Assembly (NCBI GenBank): GCA_934047225.1
Contig: OW203989.1
Coordinates: 15,599,977-15,663,976, forward strand
Direction of reading: 5' to 3'
DNA length: 64,000 nucleotides
Origin: Ypsolopha sequella
Lineage: Eukaryota; Arthropoda; Insecta; Lepidoptera; Ypsolophidae
The stretch's first letter is position 1. Each line of letters starts with the position of its first letter. The notes beneath the pieces were generated by a model. It did no database searches. It was not told the origin of the DNA and saw only the letters and a list, made by a program, of their open reading frames with translations. A program made the position numbers and the translations under genes. Below are positions 53,966-64,000 of the stretch, piece by piece.

Positions 53966-55164
53966 ATATATAACTCGTATATATAAAATTTGTAAATGTG
54001 TGTACCAAACGCGAAGGTTTAACGTTGTATAGTTACTGTGTATGTGTATGTATGTAGAGACATGTTGGGAATGGGTTTAAGTTTCGCCAGGGCTGGCCGG
54101 TTGGTCGAATTCAGTATTAAATTGGGTCGTGGACTCGCGGATGAAAACGTCGAACCTTACCTATCAATCTTCAGATGTCCTTCATATCTCTCTTTGATGG
54201 ATCTTTCTCTACTAAGCCTAGGCTTTTGTACGTTATCCAAAGGAATGAAAAAAACCTCAAGTGGATTAAATTATGCACGCATCTCGCGGGACGCCGAGAA
54301 TATTTGATTCACTAAAATATTGGGCTGTGATTATTCCGCATCATGGAGAATTTTACAGGCCAGATCTGGTCTTAATTTTCATCCATCTGAAATAACAATG
54401 AAATACTCATAATGAACTCCAATTAATTTAAACTGAATTTTCACCTATCAGCAGGCTGTTTTAATTGCTATTTGTTTTTATTTCACAAATTTCTAAAATT
54501 ATGAGAAATACTTTGAAAAAGAAATGTACGTACGGAAAAAGAAAACTAAACAATTATATATATTTTTTTATTTTTAATCTTTATCTTTATTAATAATTAC
54601 ACACAGAGATAAAACAATGAAACACAAGAAAATACAAAAAAATATAAAATGTTGCTTTTTGCTAAATACAGTGCTTGTCTTATCTAAATCACGCTTGACT
54701 GGCGGTCCTCACAACTAAGCCGAGCTTGTCTCGGGAGGGCCTTTGTTAGTGTGCACACATGTTAATTTGTACAGAATTAAAACATAACTCCTATTTTTTT
54801 TTTTGAAAATTGGTAACTATATGTAGGAGGTGCGCGTCATATTTTTCAGTATTTTTTATGACAACAGTGAAATTAACACTTTCTTTAATATTCATTTGAC
54901 TAAAAGCAAGACGGTTTATTGTCATTGGCAATACAATGAGTTATAAGGTTTCATACGAAGAATACCTCGCTGGTCAATCATCAATCTCTTCTTATTTAGT
55001 ATCAGGGGATCTAAAAAGGCTGACTTGGGTGAATTATAAAATGATTTGAAAGTATGATGGAGTCAAGAGTTTTTTCACGCGTGCAAAAGAGGCGGCATTA
55101 GAACATAATCATGATATGATTCATCCGAAGCGGCCTTTTTAGAGGACCTGGTCAGCTTCCAGTT
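53966..55164. other. Intergenic, no gene seen
   Basis: The ORF 54038-54307 has no domain. The minus strand at 54760-54560 (CCCTCCCGAGACAAGCTCGG, then an AT tail) may be an old LINE 3' end. Otherwise unassigned. Confidence 0.4.
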
Positions 55165-55195
55165 CAGCTATTTATTTATTTATTTATTTCAATAA
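55165..55195 (-). repeat. (TAAA)n tail on the minus strand
   Basis: Six TTTA units on the plus strand follow ATTGAAATAAA on the minus strand, as in a LINE 3' tail. It lies 3' of the ORF1-like fragment at 55272-55679. Confidence 0.7.
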
Positions 55196-55271
55196 ATTGT
55201 ACAGCATTACAGTTAACACCAATTCGCTATCCAATTCAAACAAAAATAAAAAATTGAACTAAAAATAAACA

Positions 55272-55679
55272 CTATGTAGTACGTATAGCCTGCAACGTAC
55301 CACGCACTTGCGGAGTGTCAGTGTCTGGAATTCTTCCACGGAATCGACGAAACACGACACTTTTCGGCCAAAACTCTTCATTCATGAACGTCGAGAGATG
55401 TTCAGTTGGGACACGCAGCACAAATGAATTAAAATTGGCAATGTGGCGTGGCTCTAATCGCTGGACCCTCAGTTGGAGTTTAGTTTTCAGCATGACATAT
55501 TTCATGACATCATCAGCCTTCGTGGAGAAGTTCAAACGGGACACATACAGCAGCGTCACGGGAACAGCCGGTCGAAGTAGATGGTTCGGTCCGGTTGGTG
55601 CGGTTCCACATCGATTGCGGCAAGGGGGCTTCCTCTTCTTACGCTCCACCAGGGTGAAGCCCTCCTCATCGAATGGCTA
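55272..55679 (-). pseudogene. LINE ORF1-like fragment
   Basis: The minus-strand frame opens after a TAG near 55682 and reads PFDEEGFTLVERKKRKPP, then RGTA-like CGTAPTG, then VTLLYVSRLNFSTKADDVMK and FNSFVLRVPTEHLSTFMNEE, ending FRRFRGRIPDTDTP. The order GFTLVxRKK, a YVSRL strand, FxSFxxxVP and FWPxxVxxRxFRG resembles the C-terminal part of ORF1 from lepidopteran CR1/L2 LINEs (from memory). The N-terminal part and ORF2 are missing. A (TAAA)n tail follows only ~80 bp after the stop, so a large internal deletion is implied. Confidence 0.55.
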
Positions 55680-55781
55680 TTTCTATGTTGTGAAAATTAA
55701 ACGTCAAATGCACACCGTCGTTACATAAGTAAAGATGTACAAGTATGTAGCGCGGCTATTGAAAACAAAACCTTAATCTAA

Positions 55782-56184
55782 GGCCCACTTGCAGCATATT
55801 CTTAACTCGACTTTACCTCGGAATAATTCAAAAAATAGAGGGTTAAGAAAAAGCTCTCTTTCACCAATCAAACTAGGGTTTACCCGACTCTTACCTTGAG
55901 TTAAACTCGGGTTAGCGAAGTAATGTTACCAGTTTGACTTAGATTGTGTTGTTTCCAATGACATTATATAGATACTATACCTCATTGGTTGCAGCTAATT
56001 ACTTTATGGTAACATTTTAAATAAATGGCAAATGTCAAACAATCGCTTACCTCGGGATTACTAACCCGCTTCGATATTATCATGGTGCAATAGGACTAAT
56101 GAAATATCTGCTTAGTTAAGTCTTCCCTTGGGTTAGTTAACCCGAAGGATTAGGATTTTTTCTCGATCATGCTGCAAGTGGGCC
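55782..56184. mobile_element. TIR element, ends GGCCCACTTGCAGCAT
   Basis: GGCCCACTTGCAGCAT at the left is inverted as ATGCTGCAAGTGGGCC at the right. The interior has several AACCCGAG/CTCGGGTTA-like motifs. Flanks are TAA and TTA, so the duplication is not clear. GGCCC-type ends suggest a PIF/Harbinger or related element. Non-coding. Confidence 0.75.
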
Positions 56185-56387
56185 TTATAATATAAGACAC
56201 AGCAACGAGCTATGGTGTACATTTTTGTACGATAATAACGTTTATGCAGGCATAATGAAGTGTCATAATAAATATACCGTGACGTATATATGTTACCGGT
56301 CAAACACGATTTTTGGATAAACTAGGCCTAGGCAAAACTAGTTTTTGATTGTCTTGAAAAAATAACCACGAAAGTTATTTATGGCGG

Positions 56388-56647
56388 AAATTTATACTTG
56401 TCGTTGTTGGTTCTTGATGGAACATTTGCAACATATTGTAAATTTATACTTGTCGTTGTTGGTTCTTGATGGAACATTTGCAACATATTGTAAATTTATA
56501 CTTGTCGTTGTTGGTTCTTGATGGAACATTTGCAACATATTGTAAATTTATACTTGTCGTTGTTGGTTCTTGATGGAACATTTGCAACATATTGTAAATT
56601 TATACTTGTCGTTGTTGGTTCTTGATGGAACATTTGCAACATATTGT
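56388..56647. repeat. 52-bp tandem repeat, five copies
   Basis: Units start AAATTTATACTTGTCGTTGT and end GCAACATATTGT at 56388, 56440, 56492, 56544 and 56596. They look identical by eye, which suggests recent expansion. The minus ORF at 56496-56678 is a by-product. Confidence 0.95.
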
Positions 56648-56662
56648 AAATAAAACTAATTC

Positions 56663-56795
56663 TTAGTAACTGTTCCACTGTTTTTTTATTAGACTAGTGA
56701 CCGGTTTCGTTAAAAAGCCTGAAGATGTTATTTTAATGAAACCGGTCGCTAGTCTAATAAAAAAACAGTGGAATAGTTACCAAGAATTAGTTTTA
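56663..56795. repeat. Hairpin inside family V
   Basis: TTCTTAGTAACTGTTCCACT...GACCGGTTTCGTTAAAA pairs with ATTTTAATGAAACCGGTC...CAGTGGAATAGTTACCAAGAA around a loop of about 14 nt. Confidence 0.85.
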
Positions 56796-56894
56796 TTTAC
56801 ACCATATATAACCTTCTAACTTCTAGGACTTCCGAAAATTGAGTTCAGCCTAGACTAAACTAGTTTATCCTAAAATCGGGTTTCACCAGTAACA

Positions 56895-57382
56895 TTTACA
56901 CGTGCAAAGTATGTATGAGAGCACTTTGAAAATTAATCTTGCTACTGAATAAACGGCTCCCAGTCATCTAATACTGATGTGAAATATTAATTACAACTCA
57001 AACAATTATCCCCCAACCCTTTAATTCATACACCACAGCCGACAATCTGAAATTATTGCGCTAAATATGCCGTCAAAATCGTCAGAATTTCATCAGGATC
57101 GGGAGAATTTAAATTTAAATGTAAATGTTGTTCGACAACGGCGCGCGGTCTCTCTAATTGTCTGAGCCCAGTCGTTGTCAAAATTGTCCCGTTTGGAGGT
57201 TTGACCGGAACATTCGCATGGTAAATAAGCAGAGATTACCTCTCCCTCGTATCGTAAAGCTAATTTTAAAGTTCGATGGAGTTATGAACGTGATCGTGGT
57301 TTATGATGAGCTCGTCGTATGCTGAGGAAATCATAAATAGGGACGAATCTGATGGTAGTGAAAAAATATTTATATGATTCTA
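56895..57382. other. Intergenic, no gene seen
   Basis: Nothing assignable. Confidence 0.5.
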
Positions 57383-57384
57383 TA

Positions 57385-57440
57385 CAACGTGTAACAGAAA
57401 GGTGTAACCATATTTGAAGAGCTTATTCTGTTACACGTTG
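57385..57440. mobile_element. Minimal MITE family A derivative
   Basis: CAACGTGTAACAGAAAGGTG and the arm continue to GAAGAGCTTATT, then jump straight to CTGTTACACGTTG. TA flanks both sides. About 200 bp are missing relative to the complete copies. Confidence 0.85.
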
Positions 57441-57475
57441 TATATCTGTATCTGTATACAAGGGGAATTTGTAAA

Positions 57476-57694
57476 CATCGTCCAAATTCATACTTGAGCC
57501 TTGGTAAGTGATCAGCATCATGAACCAATAACGTTTTTTGTAAAATTCATAAAATGAAATTTCGACTCCCCATAGTGATTTACTCAGGACTGGGAGTGAA
57601 TAAGTCGAAATTTCATTGTACGAATTTCACAAAAAATCTTATTGATTCATAATGCTGATCACTTACAAAGCCTCCAGTGTAAATTTGAACGATG
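57476..57694. repeat. Foldback family E, copy 3 (best preserved)
   Basis: CATCGTCCAAATTCATACTT pairs with GTGTAAATTTGAACGATG. The core AAATGAAATTTCGACT is inverted as AGTCGAAATTTCATT. Related to 5752-5970 and 13233-13464. Confidence 0.75.
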
Positions 57695-58046
57695 ATCAGA
57701 AAGTCACAGTGTATAAATCGGTGAAAGAAATCGTATATATTCGTAGTTAAGACAGCGAATATCGTCGTTCAAGTAAAAGTTGATCAGAATTGTCTGTAGA
57801 GCAAACTTAAATACTTGCAGTTAATGTCAGTAAGTTTATTGACTCTTTCTAGTATCTTCAATTCACAAAGCTCCATGCATTGCCTTAGAAGAACACGCAC
57901 ACATTCAATTCAACTTTGCTAATCTTATTCCAAATCTTTACTCAGAGAATTTCGAGCTTGAGGCTTTGTAGTACAAAGATAAATATACCCTTACCTAAAG
58001 AGTTACCTATTGGATAAACTCAGAGTCTGCGGAGAATGATTTAAAC
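57695..58046. other. Intergenic, no gene seen
   Basis: Nothing assignable. Confidence 0.5.
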
Positions 58047-58498
58047 CAGGGGTCTCCAAACTATGGCCCGCGAGCACCACAAATCCGGCCCGTTGTCTCT
58101 GGCTGGACATGCCCGGTTTCTAGCCCGCTACAGTTTATATATAATTCACAAACTTATAATAATAACGTAATGATATTTACAATTTATGATATATCAAAAC
58201 TCACAACCGATATTAATAGAAACGTTATCATGCGTATTTGCTAAAAGTAACGTTATTGTAAGAATGTTATTACAACCCTATTTCAAGGCGCACAACACAG
58301 ACGCTTCGGCTAACTCTGTCGCAATGGTTTTAATGGCACTTACCCGAAGTACCAACCGAAATTGCGAACGAAGCGGAGTACAGTGCTGCGCCCTGCACAA
58401 AAGATATTTTTGGCACGTCAAAACTATCTAGGTCTTGGCCCTTGGGACTATTGGGGGAATCCGTGTGGCCTTTAGGCCAAAATGTTTGGAGACTCCTG
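58047..58498. mobile_element. hAT-like element, 452 bp, degraded
   Basis: CAGGGGTCTCCAAACTATGG at the left is inverted as CCAAAATGTTTGGAGACTCCTG at the right, followed inside by GGCCCGCGAGC and GGCCTTTAGGCC. CAGGGGTCTCCAAAC is a typical hAT terminus. No 8-bp duplication is visible (ATTTAAAC against ACGGACGG), so the flanks have decayed or rearranged. Internal ORFs have no transposase motif. Confidence 0.75.
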
Positions 58499-59214
58499 AC
58501 GGACGGCAGAATTTCAGCTTTTGCTACCTCTTCGCTAAGAGCATTAACCAACCAAAGCCTATTCGTGTATTTCTACCATTAGACGACATGAAGCAGGCCT
58601 TACAATTATAACTGAACAAGCGGAGAAGGGATTGTCAAATTAAATATGACATTACTTAATTGTTGTTTCGATTACATTTTTTTTCTGTTTAATATTATAA
58701 TTCAGTGTTTTCTCTGTTTGTAAAAATAAAAAACATGCTTCGCTCATGTGTTCCAAAACATATAAATATACCAAATAATTAAGGCGATACCAAAAAAAAA
58801 TGTTTTTTTTTTTCGAATCCATTCACTCCACTTTACGTCATCTACGTATTTCATTTTTGGGTAAATATTTATTGAGTATTTGATTAAGATTCTCACTGAA
58901 AATATATTTTACCTATCATTTTAATCGTAAATATATTGCTACATAAATTAAATAAACCTTTAATTTAGTTCATGTACATTTATTATTTTATTACATATAT
59001 TTTCTTTATCAGATTAAATTTGACGTGTAAAAAGTGTATATATACAGTGCTATACCTGCTTTGCAAAATAAACTATTTGAATTTGAATTTGAATTTGGTA
59101 ACCAACACTCATGCAACAAGGACTGTACGCGTAGGTCAGTGACACGGAACAATTAAATTGGCTTTGACCTTTAAATGTTAATAATATAAGAGCGAAAATG
59201 CGAGGGAAGCGACC
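58499..59214. other. Intergenic, no gene seen
   Basis: A GAATTTGAATTTGAATTTG run lies near 59078-59096, after AATAAACTATTT, suggesting an old LINE or retroposon tail. Confidence 0.4.
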
Positions 59215-60186
59215 TTGCCGAATTAGCAGACTTTGTTGATTTTATGTAATTCTATCACGGTAATTTTTGGGAAAAGGCCGTCACGCAAGTGAAAATAACC
59301 AACCTACCATAAACCGACAGGAAAAAAAATATTAAACCTTTATTTCTTAACACAACAAGTACCCTTTTCACTTTATTGCAAATATTCTGTTTCTTAATTT
59401 CAACTTCATTTTCTTTCAGTAAATTCTTAATTATTCCCTGAATTAGTTTATGACTAAGTTTTTCTTTTATTAAATCTTAAGCGTATTTTTTTATGAATTT
59501 TTGCCTAAGCAGGTAAAACAGGTAATTAAGCCCGTTAATGAACAGATGCTCTCAGGCTTAATGAAATGAAGGTGTTCGCTTGAAATCAGCTTTATATGAC
59601 TTAAGGTTAAACGTCAAAAAAGTTAAAACAGCATTTTAAGTTGGTTTTGAGAAGATCATGAGTAATTATATATACAATTTCAAACTCTTGCTTTATACAC
59701 CTCACTAATACTGGACTATTGGCGTCAAATGCTACAGAACAAAATGCTTTTTAAATTTAAATTTCGAAACAAGAAAAACAAAATTAAGTTGTGCACTTTG
59801 CGCTAAGCGACTGACGTTTAACCTTAAGTCATATAAAGGTGATTTCAGGCGAAAATCTTCATTTCATTAAGCCTGAGAACATCTATTCATTAACGGGCTT
59901 AATTAATTTATTAAAAAATACGCTTAAAATTGAATAAAAGAAAAACTTTGTCATAAACTAATTCAGGGAATAATTAAGAATTTACTGAAAGAAAACAAGT
60001 TGAAATTAAGAAACAGAATTTTTGCAATAAAGTGAAAAGAGTATTTTTTGTGTTAAGAAATAAAGGTTTAATTTTTTTTCCTGTCGGTTTATGGTAGGTT
60101 GGTTATTTTCACTTGCGTGACGGCCTTTTCCCAAAAATTACCGTGATAGAATTACATAAAATCAACGAAGTCTGCTAATTCGGCAA
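59215..60186. repeat. Large foldback element W, ~970 bp, arms ~375-400 bp
   Basis: Left arm 59215-59616, right arm 59812-60186, loop ~195 bp. Landmarks with complements: TTGCCGAATTAGCAGACTTT, TGGGAAAAGGCCGTCACGCA, GTAAATTCTTAATTATTCCC and CATATAAAGGTGATTTCA-type inner ends. The loop holds ACAAGAAAAACAAAATTAAG, similar to the ends of family N. Non-coding. Confidence 0.9.
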
Positions 60187-61639
60187 ACTGATTTCAACAA
60201 GGAATTTGATTTTGGGGGCGCTTTCTGACAAAGTAAAAAGTTAATGTGTTTTTAGGCTTCTTAAGCCTTGAGACGCTTTTGGCAAACCTAGCTATCTATA
60301 CCTTATATACCTAACACCTATGCTGTGTAAAGTGCCGAATCAAATCGAAAAGTAGAGTCAAAAGTATGGAATTCCGGAGTGTTTTGGAGGGGGCATGGCT
60401 TCCCTGTATCCGCCAATGGTTTCGAATGATTCTTAAGGTGTTTCTCACAGCTGGTAACCAAGAAAGCTACAATTAAGGTCGGGTTTTACTCAGATGTCAA
60501 TTAAGAAAAAAAAAATAAAAATACATGTGACACACAACACAGAGTTTGTGGAATGATGTGCTTTTAGTATAATTTAAAATTTTTATCTACTTGACTCAAA
60601 TACTTGACTTTTATCAAATTGACGATATTATTTACAACAAATTATTATTTTTGAAGAACTTTCGCAAATTTTTTTTTATATTTTTTTTAGTTTTTGAAGC
60701 GCATTTTGCGCTATCCGGACAACCAGCGGCGAAATGCACTGCGCGCTGATCTGAATGTTATTTCAATATAGTTTCTGTCAATTTAAAAATATCTCTGAAC
60801 TTCAGTTTATTCCTAAGATGATATGTATTCAAACTTACTTTTACAAGACATTCCAAAGTTCACAACATATTCACAGTTTTTCATTCAATGCCATAAATTG
60901 TTTATTCCACTATGTCAAACTTTTTGGCGCCAGTTTTCACCAAGAAGACTTTATCCGTTCACTGGGCACTTTTATACAGTCACATTTACTCTCCTCGACA
61001 GTATTTTCTCCGGCGTTAATGTGCAGTGGAGAAAATAAGTGGTTTCGACCGGGTTTTTATCGTTTTCGACACGAAGCGATCGAAGAACGATTAGGGGATG
61101 AAAATTTAAGGGCATGCGCGCGTCCAACCACGCCGCCGCATGGGGTAGCACTGGCAGGTTTTCCTCGCTCAGGCATTTTCCGAAACACCCCTAACTCCAT
61201 AACTCGGTCGAGAGCGTGGAACCTTCACACAGTGACTCGGAGATGTATAATGGCAGTTCGTTAAGCTTGTTACCCGATCCGCAGGGAGGGGGAATTTTAT
61301 GAAATTAAGAAACAAGTGCGCCTAATTGTCATGGTATTTTTCTGTATTTCTCAAACGTTGTTTTTTTAAACATGAATGGTAATTTTTAAGTATTTTGTAA
61401 CAAAAAGAAGCAAATGATGGTTGAATTAATAAATTCATAGGCTTTCATAAAATTTGTGGAAAAGTACTTTCAAAAAACACAAACCTGCTGAAAAATACCA
61501 GAATAAATATGGATTTTAAAAGAAAACTAATCCAATTTCAGAGAAAAGACATATAATAATATTAACTTCAAAATTTGACAAATCATAGATATAAAAGAAA
61601 CTATTTAAGTATAAAAAGGTTGCATGCAGGTTCCCAACA
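60187..61639. other. Intergenic; may include the 3' LTR of the BEL element to the right
   Basis: Segment 60345-60424 repeats 8975-9062. After the stop of the pol ORF at 61666, the minus strand reads GGGGTTGAGGATGTTGGGAA; in BEL elements a purine tract followed by TGT often marks the 3' LTR start, which would be about 61639. No second LTR is in the window, so its other edge cannot be set. The ORF 60755-61264 has no domain. Confidence 0.45.
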
Positions 61640-61665
61640 TCCTCAACCCCTGTACAAAGTACTAT

Positions 61666-64000
61666 TCAGTTTGTCGGTTCGACTGGTAACCTCACCACAC
61701 GCCGGACTGCCCGCCTCAGTGTCCCACCTTTAGTATCAACATCAACCACCCTGACTATACCGTCTTTGCCTGGATAGAGGTTTCTCACTCGACCCAATGG
61801 CCAAACTCCTCGGGGTAGTCCTGGATCAGCAATTAAAACTATATCTCCAACTCGTATGTTTTCATGGTTTGAGACTGGTAAAGGTTTGCCTCTTGGTGCA
61901 AGTGTTGGCAGGTATTCTTTCAACCAACGCTGCCAAAAGTGTTCCGACAGGCGTAGAGCTCTTTTCCAATCTTCTCTTTTTAGATCTTTATCATCTAAAT
62001 GACGTGGCAAGCCTTGATTGGAGGAAGATCCAATTAAAAAATGAAATGGCGTTAGAGCTTCCGGATCATCGGGATTGACTGGAACATAAGTTAAGGGTCT
62101 TGAATTCACTAAAGCTTCTGCCTCAACAATAAGGGTTTCCAGAATTTCAGGTTTTGGTGCCTTCTCTTTCAATGTTGTGAACAAGGCGTTCTTTACGGTT
62201 CGAACTAGTCGCTCCCAGCATCCTCCCATGAATGGTGCTGCTGGTGGAATGAAGTGCCACTCTATGCCTTGATTCGTGGCATAATCTTTGACACTTGAAT
62301 TGTAGAATTCTTTAAGTATCCTATTTGCTGCAACAAATGCTGTACCATTATCTGAAAAGATTTTGGATGGTGTTGATCTTCGTGCAATAAAACGTCGCAG
62401 TGCCATAATAGCTGAAGCTGCGGAAAGGCTTGCAACTATTTCAAGATGAACAGCTCGGCAAGTTAGGCAAGTAAAAAGTGCTATGTAACGTTTTTCATGT
62501 CTTCGACCTATTGTTACAAGTAGTGGTCCAAAATAGTCTAGACCGACGTTAGTAAATGGTCTTTTGTTGTAGTCCAGACGAACCTCAGGTAGGTCTCCAA
62601 TTGGTGGTGTAACAATATGACTCTTTTGAATGCGGCAAATTTGGCAGTTAGCTGCAATGAATCTAATTGTGCTTCGTGCTTTCAAGATCCAATATCGTTG
62701 ACGTAGTTCGTTCAAAACCATTTCATTATGAGCGTGCCCGGCTTTCTTGTGGTAGTAGTGCACAAGAAGTTTAACAGATAAGTGATGTCCATCTAAAATT
62801 ATAGGTGACTTTGCACTATCATTTATTCCTTGTACTGATGCGATGCGACCACCGAGTCGAAGTAAACCATCCTGTCCTAAAAAAGGGTGCAGTTGCATAA
62901 GGCGGCTTTTCTTAGAAAGTGGAAGGGAGTTGGTGAGGCAGTCCAGCTCTTCTTCGAAACACTCAAGTTGGGCTTTCATTAGAACGTGCCTTTCAGCGGT
63001 TTTTAAATCATCTACTGTCAGTTCTGAAATAGAGGCATTAGTAGAAGGGGAATTTAAATTTCGAATTTTGTCTAAAATTTTTCGAAAACAGCGGTGCGCG
63101 CGTGCTGTGGCTCTAATTAAAATTGTCCATTTACTTATATTTTTAGGATTTGCTGAAACTGGAGTAGGGGCGTTTGTGTCGCGAATAGCAGCTACTAATT
63201 CTGGAGGGCGTTTTAGCTCTTCCAAAATCAGTGGCGGTTCTGAGGATGGTTCCGAAGGCCAAAAATCGGGGTCCTTGATTAAAAACGAGGGTCCAGTGAA
63301 CCATCTATCACGATCGTTTAACGTTATTGACTTCAATTTAGTTGCGTCATCTGCCACGTTAAGATCGGTAGGGACCCATCGCCATTCAGATATATCTGTA
63401 ATTTCAGAAATTTCACCTATTCTATTAGCTACAAATGGCTTGTACGATCGACCATCGCTTCGGAGCCATTTTAACACGGTCATAGAATCTGACCAAAATA
63501 CTCGACGAGATGGTTTATGCTTATGACTGTCACATATTGTTTTTGCAAGTCGTGAAGCAATTAAAGCGGCTTGTAATTCTAATCGAGGAATTGAAACTGG
63601 TTTGAGTGGGGAGACGCGAGCTTTACTTGCTATCAAGGTTAATTCAACATGACCGTCGGGAAAGGTGAACCGCCAAAAAGCCACGCAAGCGAAGGCTTGT
63701 TCACTGGAGTCCGCAAAAATATGTAGTTGTTGGTCTGTTGGATCAACATGAGTTTGGTACCAACGTGGCACTTGAAGGTTTGTTATGGTGGCTAGATTAC
63801 GGAACCAAGCTGACCAAACCGACATGTGCTTTGGTTTTAATTCATCATCCCAACCAATTCCATCCCGCCAAAGTTGTTGAATCAAAATCCGGCCCTGAAT
63901 TATAATTGGTGTAAGTAAACCTAAAGGGTCGTAAACTCTCATAACGTGAGATAGTGCTATTCGCTTGGTAAGGTAGTCAGGTACTTCACTGCCATCTAAA
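61666..64000 (-). CDS. BEL/Pao pol, 3' part: RNase H and integrase (cut by window edge)
   Basis: The frame is open to the right edge: 19 further codons (…SEVPDYLTKRIALSHV) precede the ATG at 63942, so that ATG is internal. Counting from it: RVYDPLGLLTP connection region at 2-12; RNase H D78, E122 and D152; integrase zinc finger H398, H403, C433 and C436; integrase core D469, D531 and E577 (PFMGGCWERLVR); and a C-terminal WPLGRV...YPGKDG segment near the end. Unlike the 31-36 kb element it keeps the canonical GGxWE motif and has no break in the visible part. Sequence differs enough to be a separate lineage. Gag, protease and most of RT lie outside the window. Confidence 0.93.
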   Translation of the reverse strand, partial: LDGSEVPDYLTKRIALSHVMRVYDPLGLLTPIIIQGRILIQQLWRDGIGWDDELKPKHMSVWSAWFRNLATITNLQVPRWYQTHVDPTDQQLHIFADSSEQAFACVAFWRFTFPDGHVELTLIASKARVSPLKPVSIPRLELQAALIASRLAKTICDSHKHKPSRRVFWSDSMTVLKWLRSDGRSYKPFVANRIGEISEITDISEWRWVPTDLNVADDATKLKSITLNDRDRWFTGPSFLIKDPDFWPSEPSSEPPLILEELKRPPELVAAIRDTNAPTPVSANPKNISKWTILIRATARAHRCFRKILDKIRNLNSPSTNASISELTVDDLKTAERHVLMKAQLECFEEELDCLTNSLPLSKKSRLMQLHPFLGQDGLLRLGGRIASVQGINDSAKSPIILDGHHLSVKLLVHYYHKKAGHAHNEMVLNELRQRYWILKARSTIRFIAANCQICRIQKSHIVTPPIGDLPEVRLDYNKRPFTNVGLDYFGPLLVTIGRRHEKRYIALFTCLTCRAVHLEIVASLSAASAIMALRRFIARRSTPSKIFSDNGTAFVAANRILKEFYNSSVKDYATNQGIEWHFIPPAAPFMGGCWERLVRTVKNALFTTLKEKAPKPEILETLIVEAEALVNSRPLTYVPVNPDDPEALTPFHFLIGSSSNQGLPRHLDDKDLKREDWKRALRLSEHFWQRWLKEYLPTLAPRGKPLPVSNHENIRVGDIVLIADPGLPRGVWPLGRVRNLYPGKDGIVRVVDVDTKGGTLRRAVRRVVRLPVEPTN

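Larger units (their letters stand above)
56291..56894. mobile_element. TIR element family V with internal minisatellite
   Basis: TGTTACCGGTCAAACACGAT (continuing TTTTTGGATAAACTAG) at the left is inverted as CTAGTTTATCCTAAAATC...CAGTAACA at the right. The interior contains five exact-looking 52-bp units (56388-56647) and a hairpin (56663-56795). Parts match 13971-14140, which is a fragment of the same family. Superfamily not determined. Confidence 0.8.

Noticed and set aside
58186..58431. 81-codon ORF inside the hAT-like element
   Set aside because: No hATC or BED-finger motif, so not evidence of a transposase.
60755..61264. 169-codon plus-strand ORF
   Set aside because: No motif, atypical composition, and it may lie in an LTR of the BEL element to the right.
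62843..63526. 227-codon plus-strand ORF
   Set aside because: Antisense shadow of the BEL RNase H/integrase region.

Overview
This 64 kb window is AT-rich intergenic DNA from an animal, almost certainly an insect and most likely a moth or butterfly. The lepidopteran call rests on remembered families, not a search: BEL/Pao retrotransposons, tRNA-derived SINEs, CR1/L2-like LINE ends, and the repeat beginning AACCGACTTC that is common in Lepidoptera. I found no host gene I would defend. Nearly everything that can be identified is transposable element in origin.

Layout. 1-9 kb: short TIR elements with TA, 5-bp or long-TIR structure, plus a LINE 3' end. 9-16 kb: more TIR/foldback elements and a TA microsatellite. 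17-20 kb: a broken THAP/P-type transposase relic and an RTE-like non-coding element ending in a (TCAG)n run. 21-28 kb: two tRNA-derived SINEs, a 1.1 kb tandem-plus-palindrome element (family M), foldbacks, and a Penelope-like GIY-YIG fragment. 28.4-38 kb: a nested stack. A second family M copy carries a 1,649-bp TIR element (AT duplicated) and then a 6.8 kb BEL/Pao retrotransposon with apparently identical 465-bp LTRs and a 5-bp AGCAC target duplication. The first family M copy at 24.9 kb shows the empty site for both insertions. 38.1 kb: a compact two-exon THAP-domain ORF of 64 residues. 39-42 kb: TIR elements.

42.2-45.7 kb: a PIF/Harbinger-like TIR element (TTA duplicated) whose right terminal repeat contains about 85 copies of a 36-bp unit present once in the left terminal repeat. 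46-58 kb: hAT-type elements with 8-bp duplications, nested foldbacks, LINE fragments, a 1 kb foldback with ~390-bp arms, and a second TIR element with five copies of a 52-bp unit. 59-60 kb: another ~1 kb foldback. 61.7-64 kb: the 3' part of a second, different BEL/Pao pol gene on the minus strand, running off the right edge.

The most informative features are the two TIR elements that have grown minisatellites, the self-dated nesting at 28-38 kb, the long perfect-class inverted repeats (possible hairpin-RNA sources), and the two THAP modules.
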